A DNA stretch of 64,000 nt from Azonexus sp. R2A61 (GCF_021401135.1 NZ_JACBFO010000007.1:62001-126000), one strand, 5' to 3'; positions 31,875 to 45,916 are shown, numbered from the stretch's first letter. Notes: generated from the letters alone by a model not told the origin. A program made the numbers and translations.

Positions 31875-34429
31875 GTGTCGATGTCGCGGCACTGCGGGCC
31901 GAGGTCAAGGCACGCCAGCTTGCCTTGCGCGAAGCCTACGAACGCGACGGCGACGCCCCTGCCCTGCTGCGCCAGCGCAGCGCCGATGTCGACGACATCC
32001 TGTGCCGCCTGTGGTCGGCGCTCGATTTCCCGACCTCGATCACGCTGGCCGCCGTCGGCGGCTACGGGCGCGGCGAACTCTACCCGGCGTCCGACATCGA
32101 TCTGCTGATCCTGTTGCCGCAAGCCGCCAGCGCTGCAACCGAAGCCAAACTCGAACGCTTGGTCGGGCATTTCTGGGACATCGGTCTGGAAATCGGCCAC
32201 AGCGTGCGCACCATCAGCGAATGCCTGAACGAAGCTGCCGCCGACATCACGGTGCAGACGGCGTTGCTGGAGGCCCGGCTGCTGACCGGCAGCGACAAGC
32301 TGTTCGCCACTTTCCGTCGGCGCCTGTTCGGCAACCTCGATCCGCTTACCTTCTACGAAGCCAAGCGCCTGGAGCAGCAGGAACGCTACCTGCGTTTCAA
32401 CGAAACCCCTTACAGCCTGGAACCGAATTTCAAGGAAGCGCCCGGCGGCCTGCGCGACATCCAGGTCATTTTCTGGATCGCCAAGGCCGCCGGTTACGGT
32501 TCGACCTGGGAAGCGCTGGAAACCAGCGGCATCATGAGCCAGGAAGGCGTGACCTTCGGCAAGCAGTTCGAGCGCTACCTGCAGCACCTGCGCATCCGCC
32601 TGCATTTTCAGGTCGGCCGGCGCGAGGATCGCCTGCTCTTCGACTACCAGACCCTGCTGGCGCAGCGCTACGGGTTCACCGGCTGCGACGGAAAACGTCC
32701 GTCGGAGCAGTTGATGCAGGAGTACTACCTGAACGCCAAGGGCGTGACGCTGCTCAACACCATCGTGCTGCAGAACATGGGGGCAGCGCTGGCCCCCGAG
32801 GCCGAACAGGTGCCGCAACCGCTGGACGAGCATTTCCAGATGATCGGCAGCCTGCTCGACATCCGTGACGAACAGCTGTTCGAGCACCACCCGTCGCTGG
32901 TCTTCGATGCCTTCCTGATCATGCAGGAAAGTCACGAACTGCAAGGGATGACGGCGCGCACGCTGCGTGCACTGTGGATCGCCGCCGACACGATGACCCA
33001 GTCGTTCCGCGACGATCCGGCCAACCGCGCGATGTTCCTGCGCCTGCTGCAGAGCGAGCGCGGCATCGTTCACGAATGCCGGCGGATGAACCAGCTCGGC
33101 ATCCTCGGCGCCTACCTGCCCGCCTTCGGCCGCATCGTCGGCCAGATGCAGCACGACCTTTTCCACGTCTATACGGTCGACCAGCACATCCTTCAGGTTT
33201 TGCGCAACCTGCGCCGCTTCACGATGAGCGAATTCGCCCACGAGTACCCGCTGTGCTCGCGCATCATCAACGAATTCGGCGACCCCTGGCTGCTCTACGT
33301 CGCATCGCTGTTCCACGACATCGCCAAGGGGCGCGGCGGCGACCATTCCGAACTGGGTACGGTCGACGCCCGGGAATTCTGCGAAAACCACGGGTTGACC
33401 GCAGCCGACACCGAACTGATCGTCTGGCTGGTCAAAAACCACCTGACGATGTCGCAGGTTGCCCAGAAGGAAGACCTCACCGACCCGCAGGTCATCGGCA
33501 AATTCGCCGCCCTGGTCGGCGACGTCCGCCACCTGCAGGCGCTCTACCTGCTGACTCATGCCGACATCCGCGGCACCAGCCCCAAGGTCTGGAACCAGTG
33601 GAAAGGCAAGCTGCTGGCCGACCTCTACTTCCAGACGCTGCATTTCCTCAGCCAGGACGAAGCCCCGCAGGCGCACGGCATCATCGCCGAACGGCAGGCC
33701 GAGGCGATGCGCCTGCTGCGCTTCTTCGCGCTGTCGGATACCGTTCACGAACGCCTGTGGAAGCAGCTCGACACGGTCTATTTCCTGCGCCATTCGGCCG
33801 AGGAAATCGCCTGGCACACACGTTCGCTGCACTACCGCATCTTCAACAACCAGCCGGTCGTCCGCGCCCGCTTGTGGCAGGAAGGCGTCGGCCTGCAGGT
33901 GATGGTCTACACGCAGGACCAGCCCGACCTGTTTGCCCGTATCGTCGGCTTCTTTGCCCGCGCCGGCTACAGCATCGTCGATGCCAAGATCCACACCACG
34001 GCGCACGGCTACGCGCTCGACAGCTTCGTGCTGCTCGACATCGAAAACCGCGACAACGCACGCGACATGCTGCCCTTCATCGAGCATGAACTGGAGGAAC
34101 GGCTGATCCGCCAGTCGCCGCCGGAAGCCCCGTCGTCCGGCCGCCTGTCGCGGCAGGTGAAGCATTTCCCGATCAAGCCGGAAGTCAGCATCCGGGGCGA
34201 CGAAAAGGGCGCTCATTTCATCCTGACCCTGACCGCCGCCGACCGTCCCGGGATGCTCTACACGGTCGCCAACACGCTGACCCAGCACGGTGCCAACCTG
34301 CATACCGCCAAGATCACCACGCTGGGCGAGCGGGCCGAGGACGTCTTCCTGATCAGCGGCGGCGACCTGCGCGACACCGCCAATCGCATCCGGCTCGAAA
34401 CCGAGCTGATGGAGCGTCTGAAGATCTGA
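31871..34429 (+). CDS. glnD: Bifunctional uridylyltransferase/uridylyl-removing enzyme GlnD
   Basis: GlnD senses glutamine and modifies PII proteins, controlling nitrogen assimilation. The 852-residue protein starts at a GTG that overlaps the map stop (GTGA). Domains: nucleotidyltransferase with [19 protein letters not shown] (about 64-82), the GlnD linker, an HD phosphohydrolase domain with [16 protein letters not shown] (about 481) for UMP removal, and two C-terminal ACT domains (about 676-745 and 782-850) that bind glutamine. A GTTGACCGCA word lies in frame at 33394. It converges with mtnP. Confidence 0.95.
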   Translation: MSVDVAALRAEVKARQLALREAYERDGDAPALLRQRSADVDDILCRLWSALDFPTSITLAAVGGYGRGELYPASDIDLLILLPQAASAATEAKLERLVGHFWDIGLEIGHSVRTISECLNEAAADITVQTALLEARLLTGSDKLFATFRRRLFGNLDPLTFYEAKRLEQQERYLRFNETPYSLEPNFKEAPGGLRDIQVIFWIAKAAGYGSTWEALETSGIMSQEGVTFGKQFERYLQHLRIRLHFQVGRREDRLLFDYQTLLAQRYGFTGCDGKRPSEQLMQEYYLNAKGVTLLNTIVLQNMGAALAPEAEQVPQPLDEHFQMIGSLLDIRDEQLFEHHPSLVFDAFLIMQESHELQGMTARTLRALWIAADTMTQSFRDDPANRAMFLRLLQSERGIVHECRRMNQLGILGAYLPAFGRIVGQMQHDLFHVYTVDQHILQVLRNLRRFTMSEFAHEYPLCSRIINEFGDPWLLYVASLFHDIAKGRGGDHSELGTVDAREFCENHGLTAADTELIVWLVKNHLTMSQVAQKEDLTDPQVIGKFAALVGDVRHLQALYLLTHADIRGTSPKVWNQWKGKLLADLYFQTLHFLSQDEAPQAHGIIAERQAEAMRLLRFFALSDTVHERLWKQLDTVYFLRHSAEEIAWHTRSLHYRIFNNQPVVRARLWQEGVGLQVMVYTQDQPDLFARIVGFFARAGYSIVDAKIHTTAHGYALDSFVLLDIENRDNARDMLPFIEHELEERLIRQSPPEAPSSGRLSRQVKHFPIKPEVSIRGDEKGAHFILTLTAADRPGMLYTVANTLTQHGANLHTAKITTLGERAEDVFLISGGDLRDTANRIRLETELMERLKI

Positions 34430-34432
34430 TGC

Positions 34433-34462
34433 TGCGGCCTGCCGCCGAAACGGCGGGCCGCA
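34433..34462. terminator. Hairpin between convergent glnD and mtnP
   Basis: TGCGGCCTGCCG and CGGCGGGCCGCA pair with one wobble across a CCGAAA loop in the 36-base gap. No T-run is present, but the position suggests a shared terminator. Confidence 0.5.
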
Positions 34463-34465
34463 CGG

Positions 34466-35236
34466 TCAGACCGACAAGCCGAGCGGCTGGCAGGCCTGCG
34501 GGCAGCCGACCACCGTTTCGATGATCGCCCGCACGCGGCCCATCGACTCCTGCAGCACCGTTTCCAGACTGGCGAACTGGATGCCGTGCAGGCTGCTGCC
34601 CCGCCCGGCCGCATGGTTGGCGACCAGGCTGATCGCCGCATAGGGAATGTTCAGTTCGCGCGCCAGCACCGCTTCCGGCATGCCGGTCATGCCGACGATG
34701 TCGGCCCCGTCGCGCGCCAGCCGGTTGATCTCGGCGGCCGTTTCCAGCCGCGGCCCCTGCGTTGCCGCGTAGACGGCATTTTCCTTGATGTCGATCGACA
34801 ACTGCCGGGCCGCTTCGAGGATGCGGGCGCGCAGCGCGCCATCGTAGGGCTCGGTGAAATCGACGTGGGTTACCGGCTTGCCGGGACCTTCGAAAAAGGT
34901 CGACGGGCGGCCCCAGGTGTAATCGATGATCTGGTCCGGCACCACCAGCACGCCGGGTCCCAGGTCGGCACGGATGCCGCCGACCGAAGCCACCGAAATG
35001 ATGCCGCTGACGCCGTGTTGATGCAGCGCCCACAGGTTGGCGCGGTAATTGACCATGTGCGGCGCGATGGTGTGACCGTAGCCATGCCTGGGCAGGAAAA
35101 CCGCCGGCTGATCGCAGATGCGGCCGAAGACCAGCGCGCCGGAAGGTTCGCCAAAGGGGGTGCGCACCACTTCGCGGTGCGAGACGTCGAGATTGGACAG
35201 CGTGGTCAGTCCGCTGCCGCCGATGATGGCCAGCAT
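34466..35236 (-). CDS. mtnP: S-methyl-5'-thioadenosine phosphorylase (or related phosphorylase)
   Basis: The 256-residue enzyme cleaves methylthioadenosine (or a related thio- or deoxypurine nucleoside) with phosphate, giving adenine and a ribose phosphate for methionine salvage. PNP/MTAP family features are IIGGSGLTTL, FLPRHGYGHTIAPHMVNYRAN, VASVGGIRADLGPG, YAATQGPRLETAAEINRLARDGADIVGMTGMPEAVLA (quoted in parts) and SLVANHAAGRG. S-methyl-5'-thioinosine phosphorylase is a close alternative. It is 2 bases after a methyltransferase gene, with hpt beyond. Confidence 0.88.
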   Translation of the reverse strand: MLAIIGGSGLTTLSNLDVSHREVVRTPFGEPSGALVFGRICDQPAVFLPRHGYGHTIAPHMVNYRANLWALHQHGVSGIISVASVGGIRADLGPGVLVVPDQIIDYTWGRPSTFFEGPGKPVTHVDFTEPYDGALRARILEAARQLSIDIKENAVYAATQGPRLETAAEINRLARDGADIVGMTGMPEAVLARELNIPYAAISLVANHAAGRGSSLHGIQFASLETVLQESMGRVRAIIETVVGCPQACQPLGLSV

Positions 35237-35238
35237 GT

Positions 35239-35937
35239 TCAGTATCTCCTGTGCGCCAGCAGCGAGGCCAGCACGGGTGCGACGCTCTTCAGCGCCGGGT
35301 GGTTCGATCCGGGACGCCGCAGGTCGACGACCTTGTCGTCCAGCTTGCGGTACAGCGCATCGCTGCGCGTCGCCGAAAACGGCAGGTCGCGCAGCGTCTT
35401 GTCCAGATGGTAGCGGACCAGCGTATCGCGGCCGATATCCTTGGCCTGCCAGGGAATCGCCGTGCGGTCGACGAAATGCACTTGGCCGATGCCGGGCAAC
35501 GAGGCGGCCAGCTCGGCGACCGCACGATGCACCTTCTCGCGATAGGCGGCCACAGCGTTGCCGCCATCGGACCCGCCGGCACCGGTGGTTTCGGCTGGCG
35601 CACCCATCAGCCAGCAAACCGCGGCATCCGGCGCGAACGCCTGAATTTCCGCGTGCTGCGCTGCATTCAGCGCGCCCACGTCGGCACACAGCGTGGCAAC
35701 GCCCTGCCCGGCCCTTTCGCGTGCCGCCGCCAGGCATTCGGGCAAGGTATCGACGACGAGCACCGTACAGCCGCGGTCGACCAGCGCCTGCGTGCCAAAA
35801 CCCGGTCCGCAGCCGATTTCCAGCACGCGCCGGCCGGCGACCTGCGCGGCCATCCAGGCATAATCGCCGTGCCGTGCGTAGGCGTCGCCCTCGTTCTGCC
35901 AGTAGGCGAGAAAATCGGCGACCGTCCGACCGCTCAC
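35239..35937 (-). CDS. Class I SAM-dependent methyltransferase of unknown substrate
   Basis: The 232-residue protein carries the SAM-binding motif RRVLEIGCGPGFGTQALVD (about residues 36-54) and a VLVVDTLPECLAAAR acidic strand end, so it is a Rossmann-fold methyltransferase. The substrate is not evident. The start is GTG, overlapping the hpt stop (GTGA). Its tight coupling to hpt and mtnP links it to purine or methylthioadenosine metabolism, which is only contextual. Confidence 0.75.
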   Translation of the reverse strand: MSGRTVADFLAYWQNEGDAYARHGDYAWMAAQVAGRRVLEIGCGPGFGTQALVDRGCTVLVVDTLPECLAAARERAGQGVATLCADVGALNAAQHAEIQAFAPDAAVCWLMGAPAETTGAGGSDGGNAVAAYREKVHRAVAELAASLPGIGQVHFVDRTAIPWQAKDIGRDTLVRYHLDKTLRDLPFSATRSDALYRKLDDKVVDLRRPGSNHPALKSVAPVLASLLAHRRY

Positions 35938-36485
35938 GCGCTTTCCTTCTTCGCGTAGATCGCCGGCAGGTTGCGCCAGGCGCCGCCGGCATCCATGCCG
36001 CAGCCGAACACGAAACGGTCGGGCACGCTCAGGCCGACGAAATCGGCGGCAATCGGCTTCGGGCGGCCGTGCGCCTTGTCGGCCAGAACCGCCACCAGCA
36101 CTTCGCTGGCGCCTTGCTGCAGCAGACTGTGGCGAACGGCGGCCAGCGTGATGCCTTCATCGAGAATGTCGTCAACCACCAGCACCGTGCGCCCCTTCAC
36201 CGACTTCCAGGGGGCCGCACGCCAGGCCAGCTTGCCGCCCTCGTTTTCGGCGCCGTAGCGCGTCGCGTGCAGGTAGTCGAAATCGAGCGGAAATTGCAGC
36301 CGGGTGAGCAGTTGACCGCAGAACACCACGCCGCCGGTCATCACGCACAGCACCAGCGGATAAGCTTCGGTCAGCCGCGCGCAGATTTCGTCGCCGACGC
36401 GGTCGACCGCCGCCTGGACGGTTTTTTCGTCGAAGATCACTTCGGCATCGGCCCGCATGGCCAGCGCTTCGAGTCGATCCATCAT
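35934..36485 (-). CDS. hpt: Hypoxanthine-guanine phosphoribosyltransferase
   Basis: The 183-residue purine-salvage enzyme joins hypoxanthine or guanine to PRPP. The PRPP-binding motif [14 protein letters not shown] is plain (about residues 105-118), with [16 protein letters not shown] before it and [11 protein letters not shown] near the C-terminus. Two adjacent ATG codons (36485 and 36482) are possible. The first overlaps the galU stop as ATGA. Together with mtnP it would recycle the purine base. Confidence 0.92.
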   Translation of the reverse strand: MMDRLEALAMRADAEVIFDEKTVQAAVDRVGDEICARLTEAYPLVLCVMTGGVVFCGQLLTRLQFPLDFDYLHATRYGAENEGGKLAWRAAPWKSVKGRTVLVVDDILDEGITLAAVRHSLLQQGASEVLVAVLADKAHGRPKPIAADFVGLSVPDRFVFGCGMDAGGAWRNLPAIYAKKESA

Positions 36486-37347
36486 GCCTCCAGCGATTTC
36501 AGGTAAGCGTCGAAATCGGCGCCGATTTCGGGATGGCGACGGCCAAAGGTAACCATCGCCTGCAGGTAGCCGAGCTTGGAACCGCAATCGTAGCGCGTGC
36601 CGTCGTAGCGATAGGCCAGCACCTGCTCCTCGGCGAGCAGCGAGGCGATGCCGTCGGTCAGCTGGATTTCGCCGCCGGAACCGGGCTTGATCGTCTCCAG
36701 GTGATGGAAGATGCGCGGCGTCAGGATGTAGCGGCCGACCACGGCCAGCGTGGACGGCGCCTCTTCCGGCTTCGGCTTTTCGACGATGGCGTTGACCTGC
36801 TCCAGCCGCTCGGCCACCGAACGGGCATCGACGATGCCGTAGCTGCGCGTGTCGGCGCGCGGCACGTCCTGCACGCCGAGCACCGAACAGCGGTAGTAAT
36901 CGTAGGTGTCGGCCATCTGCTTCATCACCGGCGTCGTGCCGTCGAGCAGATCGTCGGCCAGGATCACCGCGAACGGCTCATCGCCGATCACCGGCTTGGC
37001 GCAGAGCACCGCGTGGCCGAGACCAAGGGCTTCAGGCTGACGGATGTAGATGCAGTTGATGCTCTTCGGAATCATGTTCTGCACGAATTCCAGCATCTGC
37101 TGCTTGCCGCGCGCCGCGAGCTCGCTTTCCAGCTCGTAGGCCTTGTCGAAATGATCCTCGATCGCCCGCTTCGAACGACCGGTGACGAAAACCATCTCGG
37201 TGATGCCGGCCGCCACCGCTTCCTCGACCGCGTACTGGATCAGCGGCTTGTCGACGATCGGCAGCATTTCCTTCGGGCTGGCCTTGGTCGCCGGCAGGAA
37301 ACGCGTCCCCATGCCGGCAACCGGGAAAACGGCTTTCCTGACTTTTT

Positions 37348-37351
<4 letters not shown>
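36482..37351 (-). CDS. galU: UTP-glucose-1-phosphate uridylyltransferase
   Basis: GalU makes UDP-glucose for surface polysaccharides. The 289-residue protein shows [39 protein letters not shown] and [12 protein letters not shown] with [10 protein letters not shown] near the end. Its ATG is preceded by AAGGGAGTATGA. Its first eight codons and ribosome site are repeated 113 bases upstream as the start of a 38-codon frame whose stop overlaps the galU start. Confidence 0.95.
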
Positions 37352-41146
<3,795 letters not shown>

Positions 41147-44100
41147 TTAAGCCGCATCCCTCATCTTCAAGGCTTCTTCGATATCCACTTCGACCACGCG
41201 CGACACGCCGCTCTCCTGCATCGTCACGCCGACCAGCTGCTCGGCCATTTCCATGGCGATTTTATTATGGGAAATGAACAGGAACTGCGTGGCACCGGAC
41301 ATTTTCTTGACCATACCGCAGAAACGCTCGGTATTGCTATCGTCGAGCGGCGCATCGACCTCGTCGAGCAGGCAGAACGGGGCCGGATTGAGCTGGAACA
41401 TCGAGAAGACCAGCGCGATCGCGGTCAACGCCTTCTCGCCGCCGGACAGCAGGTGGATGGTCGAATTCTTCTTGCCCGGCGGCTGCGCGATCACCTGGAC
41501 GCCGGCGTCGAGGATTTCCTCGCCGGTCATCACCAGCTCGGCACGGCCGCCGCCGAACAGTTCCGGGAAAAGCTTGCCGAAATGGCCGTTGACCGTATCG
41601 AAGGTGTTCTGCAGCAGGTCGCGGGTTTCGCGGTCGATGCGGCGGATGGCGTTTTCCAGCGTTTCCATCGCCTCGGTCAGGTCGGCCGCCTGCATGTCGA
41701 GGTAGCCCTTGCGCTCGCTCGCCGTCTCCAGTTCCTGCAGCGCCGCCAGGTTGACCGCGCCGAGTTCGGCGATGGCGTTGGTCAGCCGGGTGATTTCGCC
41801 CTGCAGCGACGACGGGCGCAGCGCGTTGCCCGAGGCTTCGCCGATCAGCGGCAGCAGCGCCGCTTCGTCGGCGCCGGCTTCGAGCAGTTGCATGGCGAAC
41901 TGCTCGGCGTTGAGCGCCGCCGCCTGCTCCTTCAGCTTGAGATCGCCGATCCGCGCACGCAGCGGTTCCAGGCCCTGCTCGATCTTCAGTCGTTGCTCTT
42001 CGAAGGCGCGTAAGGCCTGGGTGGCTTCTTCCAGCGCATCGCGCTTGCCGGCCAGCGCCTTTTCCGCCACCTGGCGGGCTTCCAGCGCCTGCTGCAGCTG
42101 TTCTTCCATGACATCGGCCGGCGCCGCCTGAACCTGCTCGGCGCAGGCCAGACGGTCGCGTTCGATGCGGCCGAGTTCGCGCTGGGCCACCGCTTGCTGC
42201 GCGAAGATGTCCTGCAACCGGCTTTCGGCCTCGCGGGCGGCAAACTGCGCCTCGCGCAGCGCACGATCGAAGTCGGCATTCTTCTCGCGTTCGGCACGCA
42301 CCGCCCGCTCGCACTCGTCGAGCCGCGACTGGGCGCCGGAGACCAGCACGCGGATGCGGTTCAGGCCGTCGCGAATCTCGGCGATGCGCTCGTCGGCGGC
42401 CATGTCGCGCTCGCGCTCGGCTTCTTCTTCCTCGGTCAGTTCGGCCAGTTGCTCGGCGACGCGTTCCTTCTGTTCGTTGTAGCGGGCCAGCGCCTGGCTC
42501 AGCTTCAATACTTCGACCTGCACGGCATGCACGCGCTGTTGGCGGTCATTGACGTACTGGCGCGTCTCGTCAAGTTCTTCCTGCTTGTCGGCGTATTGCT
42601 CGTCGAACAGCGCCAGCTGCTCGCGCAGCGTTTCGGCCTTTTCCTCGGCCAGTGCGACACCGTCGGCCAGCGCCTCGATCTCGCGCTGGCGCTCGAGCAG
42701 GCCGTGCTCGCCCTGGTCCGGCGCGAAGAAGGTGATGCCGGCGCGGGTCAGCAGATCGCCGCCGCGGGTGACGATGACGCTGCCGGCCGCCAGCGTCTGG
42801 CGCTGGGCCAGTGCGTCGGCCAGGGTCTCGGCGGTAAGTACCGGCGCGAGCCAGTCGGCGAGCGCGCCGCGAACCGCCGGATCGTCGGCGCGCACGCGGT
42901 CGGCCAGACGGTTTTGTGCGGTCGACGGGCCGTCGACCGCACAATCGCCGAGAAGCACCGACAGCCGGGCCGCCGGGCGGTCGTGCAGCCATTCGGCAAG
43001 CTTGCCGGGATCGTCGCAGGCAATCGCCGACAAGCGTTCGCGCAGCACCGCTTCGACGGCCGTTTCCCAGCCGGCGTCGACATGGATTTTCTGCCACAGC
43101 GCCGGCGCCGTCGCCAGACCGTGGCGTTGCAGCCAGGCCGGCAGTTCGCCGCTGCCGGCGGTCTTCGCCTGCATCTGTTCGAGCGCTGCGCGGCGCGCCT
43201 GGGCCGCGGCCAGCTCGCGTTCCAGGCGCTGCAGTTCGCCCTGCACCGTCCGTCGCCGCGTATCGAGCTGCGGGATTTCTTCCTGCAGTTGCTGCAGATG
43301 TTCCTGGTCGCCGGCCAGTTCCTCGCGCAGCAATTCGAGTTCTTCTTCCTTCTCGGCCAGCGCGAGTTCGTCCGGCGCCTCGCCGAAGGTTTCGTCGCGC
43401 AGCCGCTCGCGGCGCTGGGCAATCGCCTGCAGCGCGCGCTGGGCGTGCGACTTGTTGGTCAGCTCCACTTCCAGCTTCTGCTCGCCGTTGGTCGACCGGG
43501 CCTTCAGCCGTTGCAGTTCGTCGAGCGCCTGCGCATGGTCTTCCTCGACCTGCGGCGCCAGATCCATCTGGGCGTGCAGCCTTTCCTCGGCTTCGTCGAC
43601 GCGCAAACGGGTCAGTTCCCGCGTTTCTTCCCATTGTTCGCGGTCGACCGCAAGTTTTTCGGCATTTTGCGTCCAGTGCGCCAGTTCGTCTTCCAGCTGG
43701 ACCAGCCGCGCTTCCAGCTGACTGCGCGATTCGCGGCGATGGCGGATTTCGGCTTCCAGCCGGGCGACTTCGGCGTTGGCCGCATACATGTCGCTCTGCG
43801 CGGCATGCAATGCGTCGCCGGCGGCGAAATGCGCCTCGCGGGTTTCCTCGGCGCGCGCTTCGGTTTCGCGCAGCGCAGCACTCTGCGCTTCCAGATCGGT
43901 CGTCGCCTTGCCGACTTCCAGCGCCAGCCGCTGACGTTCGGCCTCGGCTTCGCGCTTCCTGAGCAGCCACAGCAACTGTTGCTTCTGCACCAGTTGTTCG
44001 TTGAGCGCGTGGTAGCGGCGGGCGACCTCGGCCTGCGATGCCAGCCGCTCGATCTGGTGGCCGAGTTCTTCGCGGATGTCCTCGACGCGCAGCAGGTTTT

Positions 44101-44665
44101 CCCGCGTGTCTTCCAGTCGTCCCTGGGTTTCCTTGCGCCGCTCCTTGTAGCGGGTGACGCCGGCGGCTTCCTCGAGGAAGACGCGCAGGTCGTCCGGCTT
44201 GGCCTCGATGATGCGCGAGATCATCCCCTGGCCGATGATCGCGTAGGCGCGAGGCCCCAGCCCGGTACCGAGGAAGAGATCGGTGATGTCCTTGCGCCGG
44301 ACTTTGAGGTTGTTGATGAAATAATCCGACTGGCCCTGCCGCGTCAGCACCCGCTTGACCGACAGCTCGGCGTACTGCGACCACTGGCCCATGGCCCGGC
44401 CGAGCGAGTTGTCGAAGATCAGCTCGACCGAGGCGCGCGACACCGGCTTGCGGTTGGTCGAGCCGTTGAAGATGACGTCCATCATCGACTCGCCGCGCAG
44501 TTCCGAGGCTTTCGACTCGCCGAGCACCCAGCGCACCGCGTCCATGATGTTTGACTTGCCGCAGCCGTTCGGACCGACGACGCCGACCAGCTGCCCGGGC
44601 AGGGACACCTGGGTCGGATCGACGAAGGACTTGAAGCCGGCGAGTTTGAGTTTGGTCAGACGCAT
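41147..44665 (-). CDS. smc: Chromosome segregation protein SMC
   Basis: The 1172-residue ATPase compacts and resolves chromosomes. The N-terminal Walker A is VGPNGCGKSNIMDAVRW (about residue 30). Long coiled-coil arms surround a hinge near 520-660. The C-terminal head has the signature LLSGGEKALTAIAL (about 1070) and Walker B CLLDEVDAPLDDSN. The ATG at 44665 fits the conserved MRLTKLKLAGFKSF start. Three GTCGACCGCA words lie in the gene, two as an inverted pair in the hinge. Confidence 0.96.
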   Translation of the reverse strand: MRLTKLKLAGFKSFVDPTQVSLPGQLVGVVGPNGCGKSNIMDAVRWVLGESKASELRGESMMDVIFNGSTNRKPVSRASVELIFDNSLGRAMGQWSQYAELSVKRVLTRQGQSDYFINNLKVRRKDITDLFLGTGLGPRAYAIIGQGMISRIIEAKPDDLRVFLEEAAGVTRYKERRKETQGRLEDTRENLLRVEDIREELGHQIERLASQAEVARRYHALNEQLVQKQQLLWLLRKREAEAERQRLALEVGKATTDLEAQSAALRETEARAEETREAHFAAGDALHAAQSDMYAANAEVARLEAEIRHRRESRSQLEARLVQLEDELAHWTQNAEKLAVDREQWEETRELTRLRVDEAEERLHAQMDLAPQVEEDHAQALDELQRLKARSTNGEQKLEVELTNKSHAQRALQAIAQRRERLRDETFGEAPDELALAEKEEELELLREELAGDQEHLQQLQEEIPQLDTRRRTVQGELQRLERELAAAQARRAALEQMQAKTAGSGELPAWLQRHGLATAPALWQKIHVDAGWETAVEAVLRERLSAIACDDPGKLAEWLHDRPAARLSVLLGDCAVDGPSTAQNRLADRVRADDPAVRGALADWLAPVLTAETLADALAQRQTLAAGSVIVTRGGDLLTRAGITFFAPDQGEHGLLERQREIEALADGVALAEEKAETLREQLALFDEQYADKQEELDETRQYVNDRQQRVHAVQVEVLKLSQALARYNEQKERVAEQLAELTEEEEAERERDMAADERIAEIRDGLNRIRVLVSGAQSRLDECERAVRAEREKNADFDRALREAQFAAREAESRLQDIFAQQAVAQRELGRIERDRLACAEQVQAAPADVMEEQLQQALEARQVAEKALAGKRDALEEATQALRAFEEQRLKIEQGLEPLRARIGDLKLKEQAAALNAEQFAMQLLEAGADEAALLPLIGEASGNALRPSSLQGEITRLTNAIAELGAVNLAALQELETASERKGYLDMQAADLTEAMETLENAIRRIDRETRDLLQNTFDTVNGHFGKLFPELFGGGRAELVMTGEEILDAGVQVIAQPPGKKNSTIHLLSGGEKALTAIALVFSMFQLNPAPFCLLDEVDAPLDDSNTERFCGMVKKMSGATQFLFISHNKIAMEMAEQLVGVTMQESGVSRVVEVDIEEALKMRDAA
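42914..42944. repeat. 31-base inverted repeat inside smc made of two opposed dispersed words
   Basis: TTGTGCGGTCGACGG (42914-42928) and CCGTCGACCGCACAA (42930-42944) are perfect complements with one base between. Each contains a full copy of the 10-base word. It is translated as CAVDGPSTAQ in the SMC hinge. Confidence 0.85.
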
Positions 44666-44713
44666 GCGCGAATCGGGGCGAGGTTCCGGCCGATGCCGGA
44701 AGAATGGGGGCGA

Positions 44714-44722
44714 ATGATAGCA
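44714..44722 (-). promoter_or_regulatory. Extended -10 promoter upstream of smc
   Basis: On the minus strand TGCTATCAT is a TGn-extended -10 hexamer 49 bases before the smc ATG. No clear -35 is seen. It would drive smc-zipA-ligA and perhaps galU-hpt and beyond. Confidence 0.5.
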
Positions 44723-44846
44723 TCGCCGCCCCGGCGCGCCGCCTTCTCGCCGGCCGGACGCCGTCGTCAGGCAGGGCAACGGATGGGAAACGGTGGCATC
44801 GGCGACTCCCGCGCAAGGCAAACGCCGACGATCACCGTGCGGACGC

Positions 44847-45689
44847 TCAGCCGACAGCTTCCTGCGTCTGCGCGTAGCGCCCGGCGATCAATTGCTCGAC
44901 CTGGCGGGTCAGCGCATGACCGTCAAAACGACTGGCCAGCTCGCGCGCCGCGGTCATGAATTCGGATTCGGAAAAACCGGCGGCGTCGGCCATCTGCAGC
45001 CACAGCGAACGCGTCGCCAGCGGTTTGAACGACGGCATCTCCAGTCCGGCCGCCTGCCAGCGCTCCGACCAGCTGTCGAGCGGGGTCTCTGGCCCCTTGC
45101 CGGCCTCCGTCTTGGTGTCGGCCGGCGGCGCCAACGTCGGATCGTCACGAACCAGCGCCGCCATCGCATTGGCAACATCGAACTCGTGCTGAGCGTCGGC
45201 CTCGCTGGCCATCGGCGTTTGCCAACCCTGCATCTGGACGCGCATCGACAGGTTGAGCAGCAGGTTGTAGCGGGCCGATGCGGTTTCGTCCATGTTCGCG
45301 TGGCCGCCTGCCGACAGGCTGCGCATCTCGGCGCGGAAATCGTCGAGCAGCGCCTGGCTTTCCGGCTGCAGCGGCAGCCCGAGCGGACCTTCGGCACCGA
45401 GCGCGCCGGATTCGCGGATCGCGGCCAGCCGGGACCGCGCTTCGCTCAACACATCCTCGGAGAAATCCTTGTCGAACCAGTCACGGACCGACTGCGGCAA
45501 AGCCATGCCGGCGGATTTTGCCGCTGCCTCGGCTTTCTGGGCCGCCATCGCCGCCGCCGACAGACTAACTTTGCTGCTCGCAGCGGCGCTTGCGGTAGCG
45601 GCCACCGGCGTTTCCGGCACAGTACCGCGGGCTGTCGCGAGATAGGAGACCAGTCCTTGGGTACCGCCAAGCGGATTGATCGAAAGCAT
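44847..45689 (-). CDS. Unknown protein with N-terminal VSLS motif
   Basis: The protein is 280 residues from the ATG at 45689; a TTG at 45758 would add 23 residues. I do not recognise a family. After an Ala/Thr-rich N-terminus comes SSKVSLSAAAMAAQKAEA, and then a soluble, mostly helical body without signal peptide or membrane spans. The VS(L/I)SxAA pattern recurs in the two unknown proteins at 52978 and 53510. It stands alone, 181 bases upstream of smc. Function unknown. Confidence 0.65.
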   Translation of the reverse strand: MLSINPLGGTQGLVSYLATARGTVPETPVAATASAAASSKVSLSAAAMAAQKAEAAAKSAGMALPQSVRDWFDKDFSEDVLSEARSRLAAIRESGALGAEGPLGLPLQPESQALLDDFRAEMRSLSAGGHANMDETASARYNLLLNLSMRVQMQGWQTPMASEADAQHEFDVANAMAALVRDDPTLAPPADTKTEAGKGPETPLDSWSERWQAAGLEMPSFKPLATRSLWLQMADAAGFSESEFMTAARELASRFDGHALTRQVEQLIAGRYAQTQEAVG

Positions 45690-45786
45690 GCCGAGCTCAC
45701 TGTGGTAAATGACGAGGCCCGTTCCACGCAAAGCGCATGCCACCCAAAACTTGCTCAATGAAGTGATGCACCAGCGGCATCGACAG

Positions 45787-45827
45787 CCCCGCCGTCTCCC
45801 CGCCGTCTCCCCGCCGTCTCCCCGCCG
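45787..45827. repeat. Tandem repeat of an 11-base unit upstream of dapC
   Basis: The unit CCCCGCCGTCT occurs three times exactly from 45787 to 45819, plus a partial fourth copy to 45827, in the gap between the unknown minus-strand gene and dapC. Perfect short tandem copies of this kind often vary in number between strains. Confidence 0.85.
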
Positions 45828-45916
45828 ACCTATTCCCGGGGATCGCGCCGGCGGTCGAGCCGGCCCGGCGGATTTCGGCGATAATCGCGGCTTTCGACCG
45901 TACTGTCCGTAGCCCC

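Noticed and set aside
42194-44554. 786-codon plus-strand open frame across smc
   Set aside because: Low-complexity Leu/Gln/Phe composition typical of the antisense of coiled-coil GC-rich genes; SMC on the minus strand has all expected motifs.
45787-45827. CRISPR-like array or Neisseria-type uptake sequences (the repeat contains GCCGTCT)
   Set aside because: The copies are directly tandem with no spacers, and only seven bases match the Neisseria uptake core without the GAA end, so it is an ordinary short tandem repeat.
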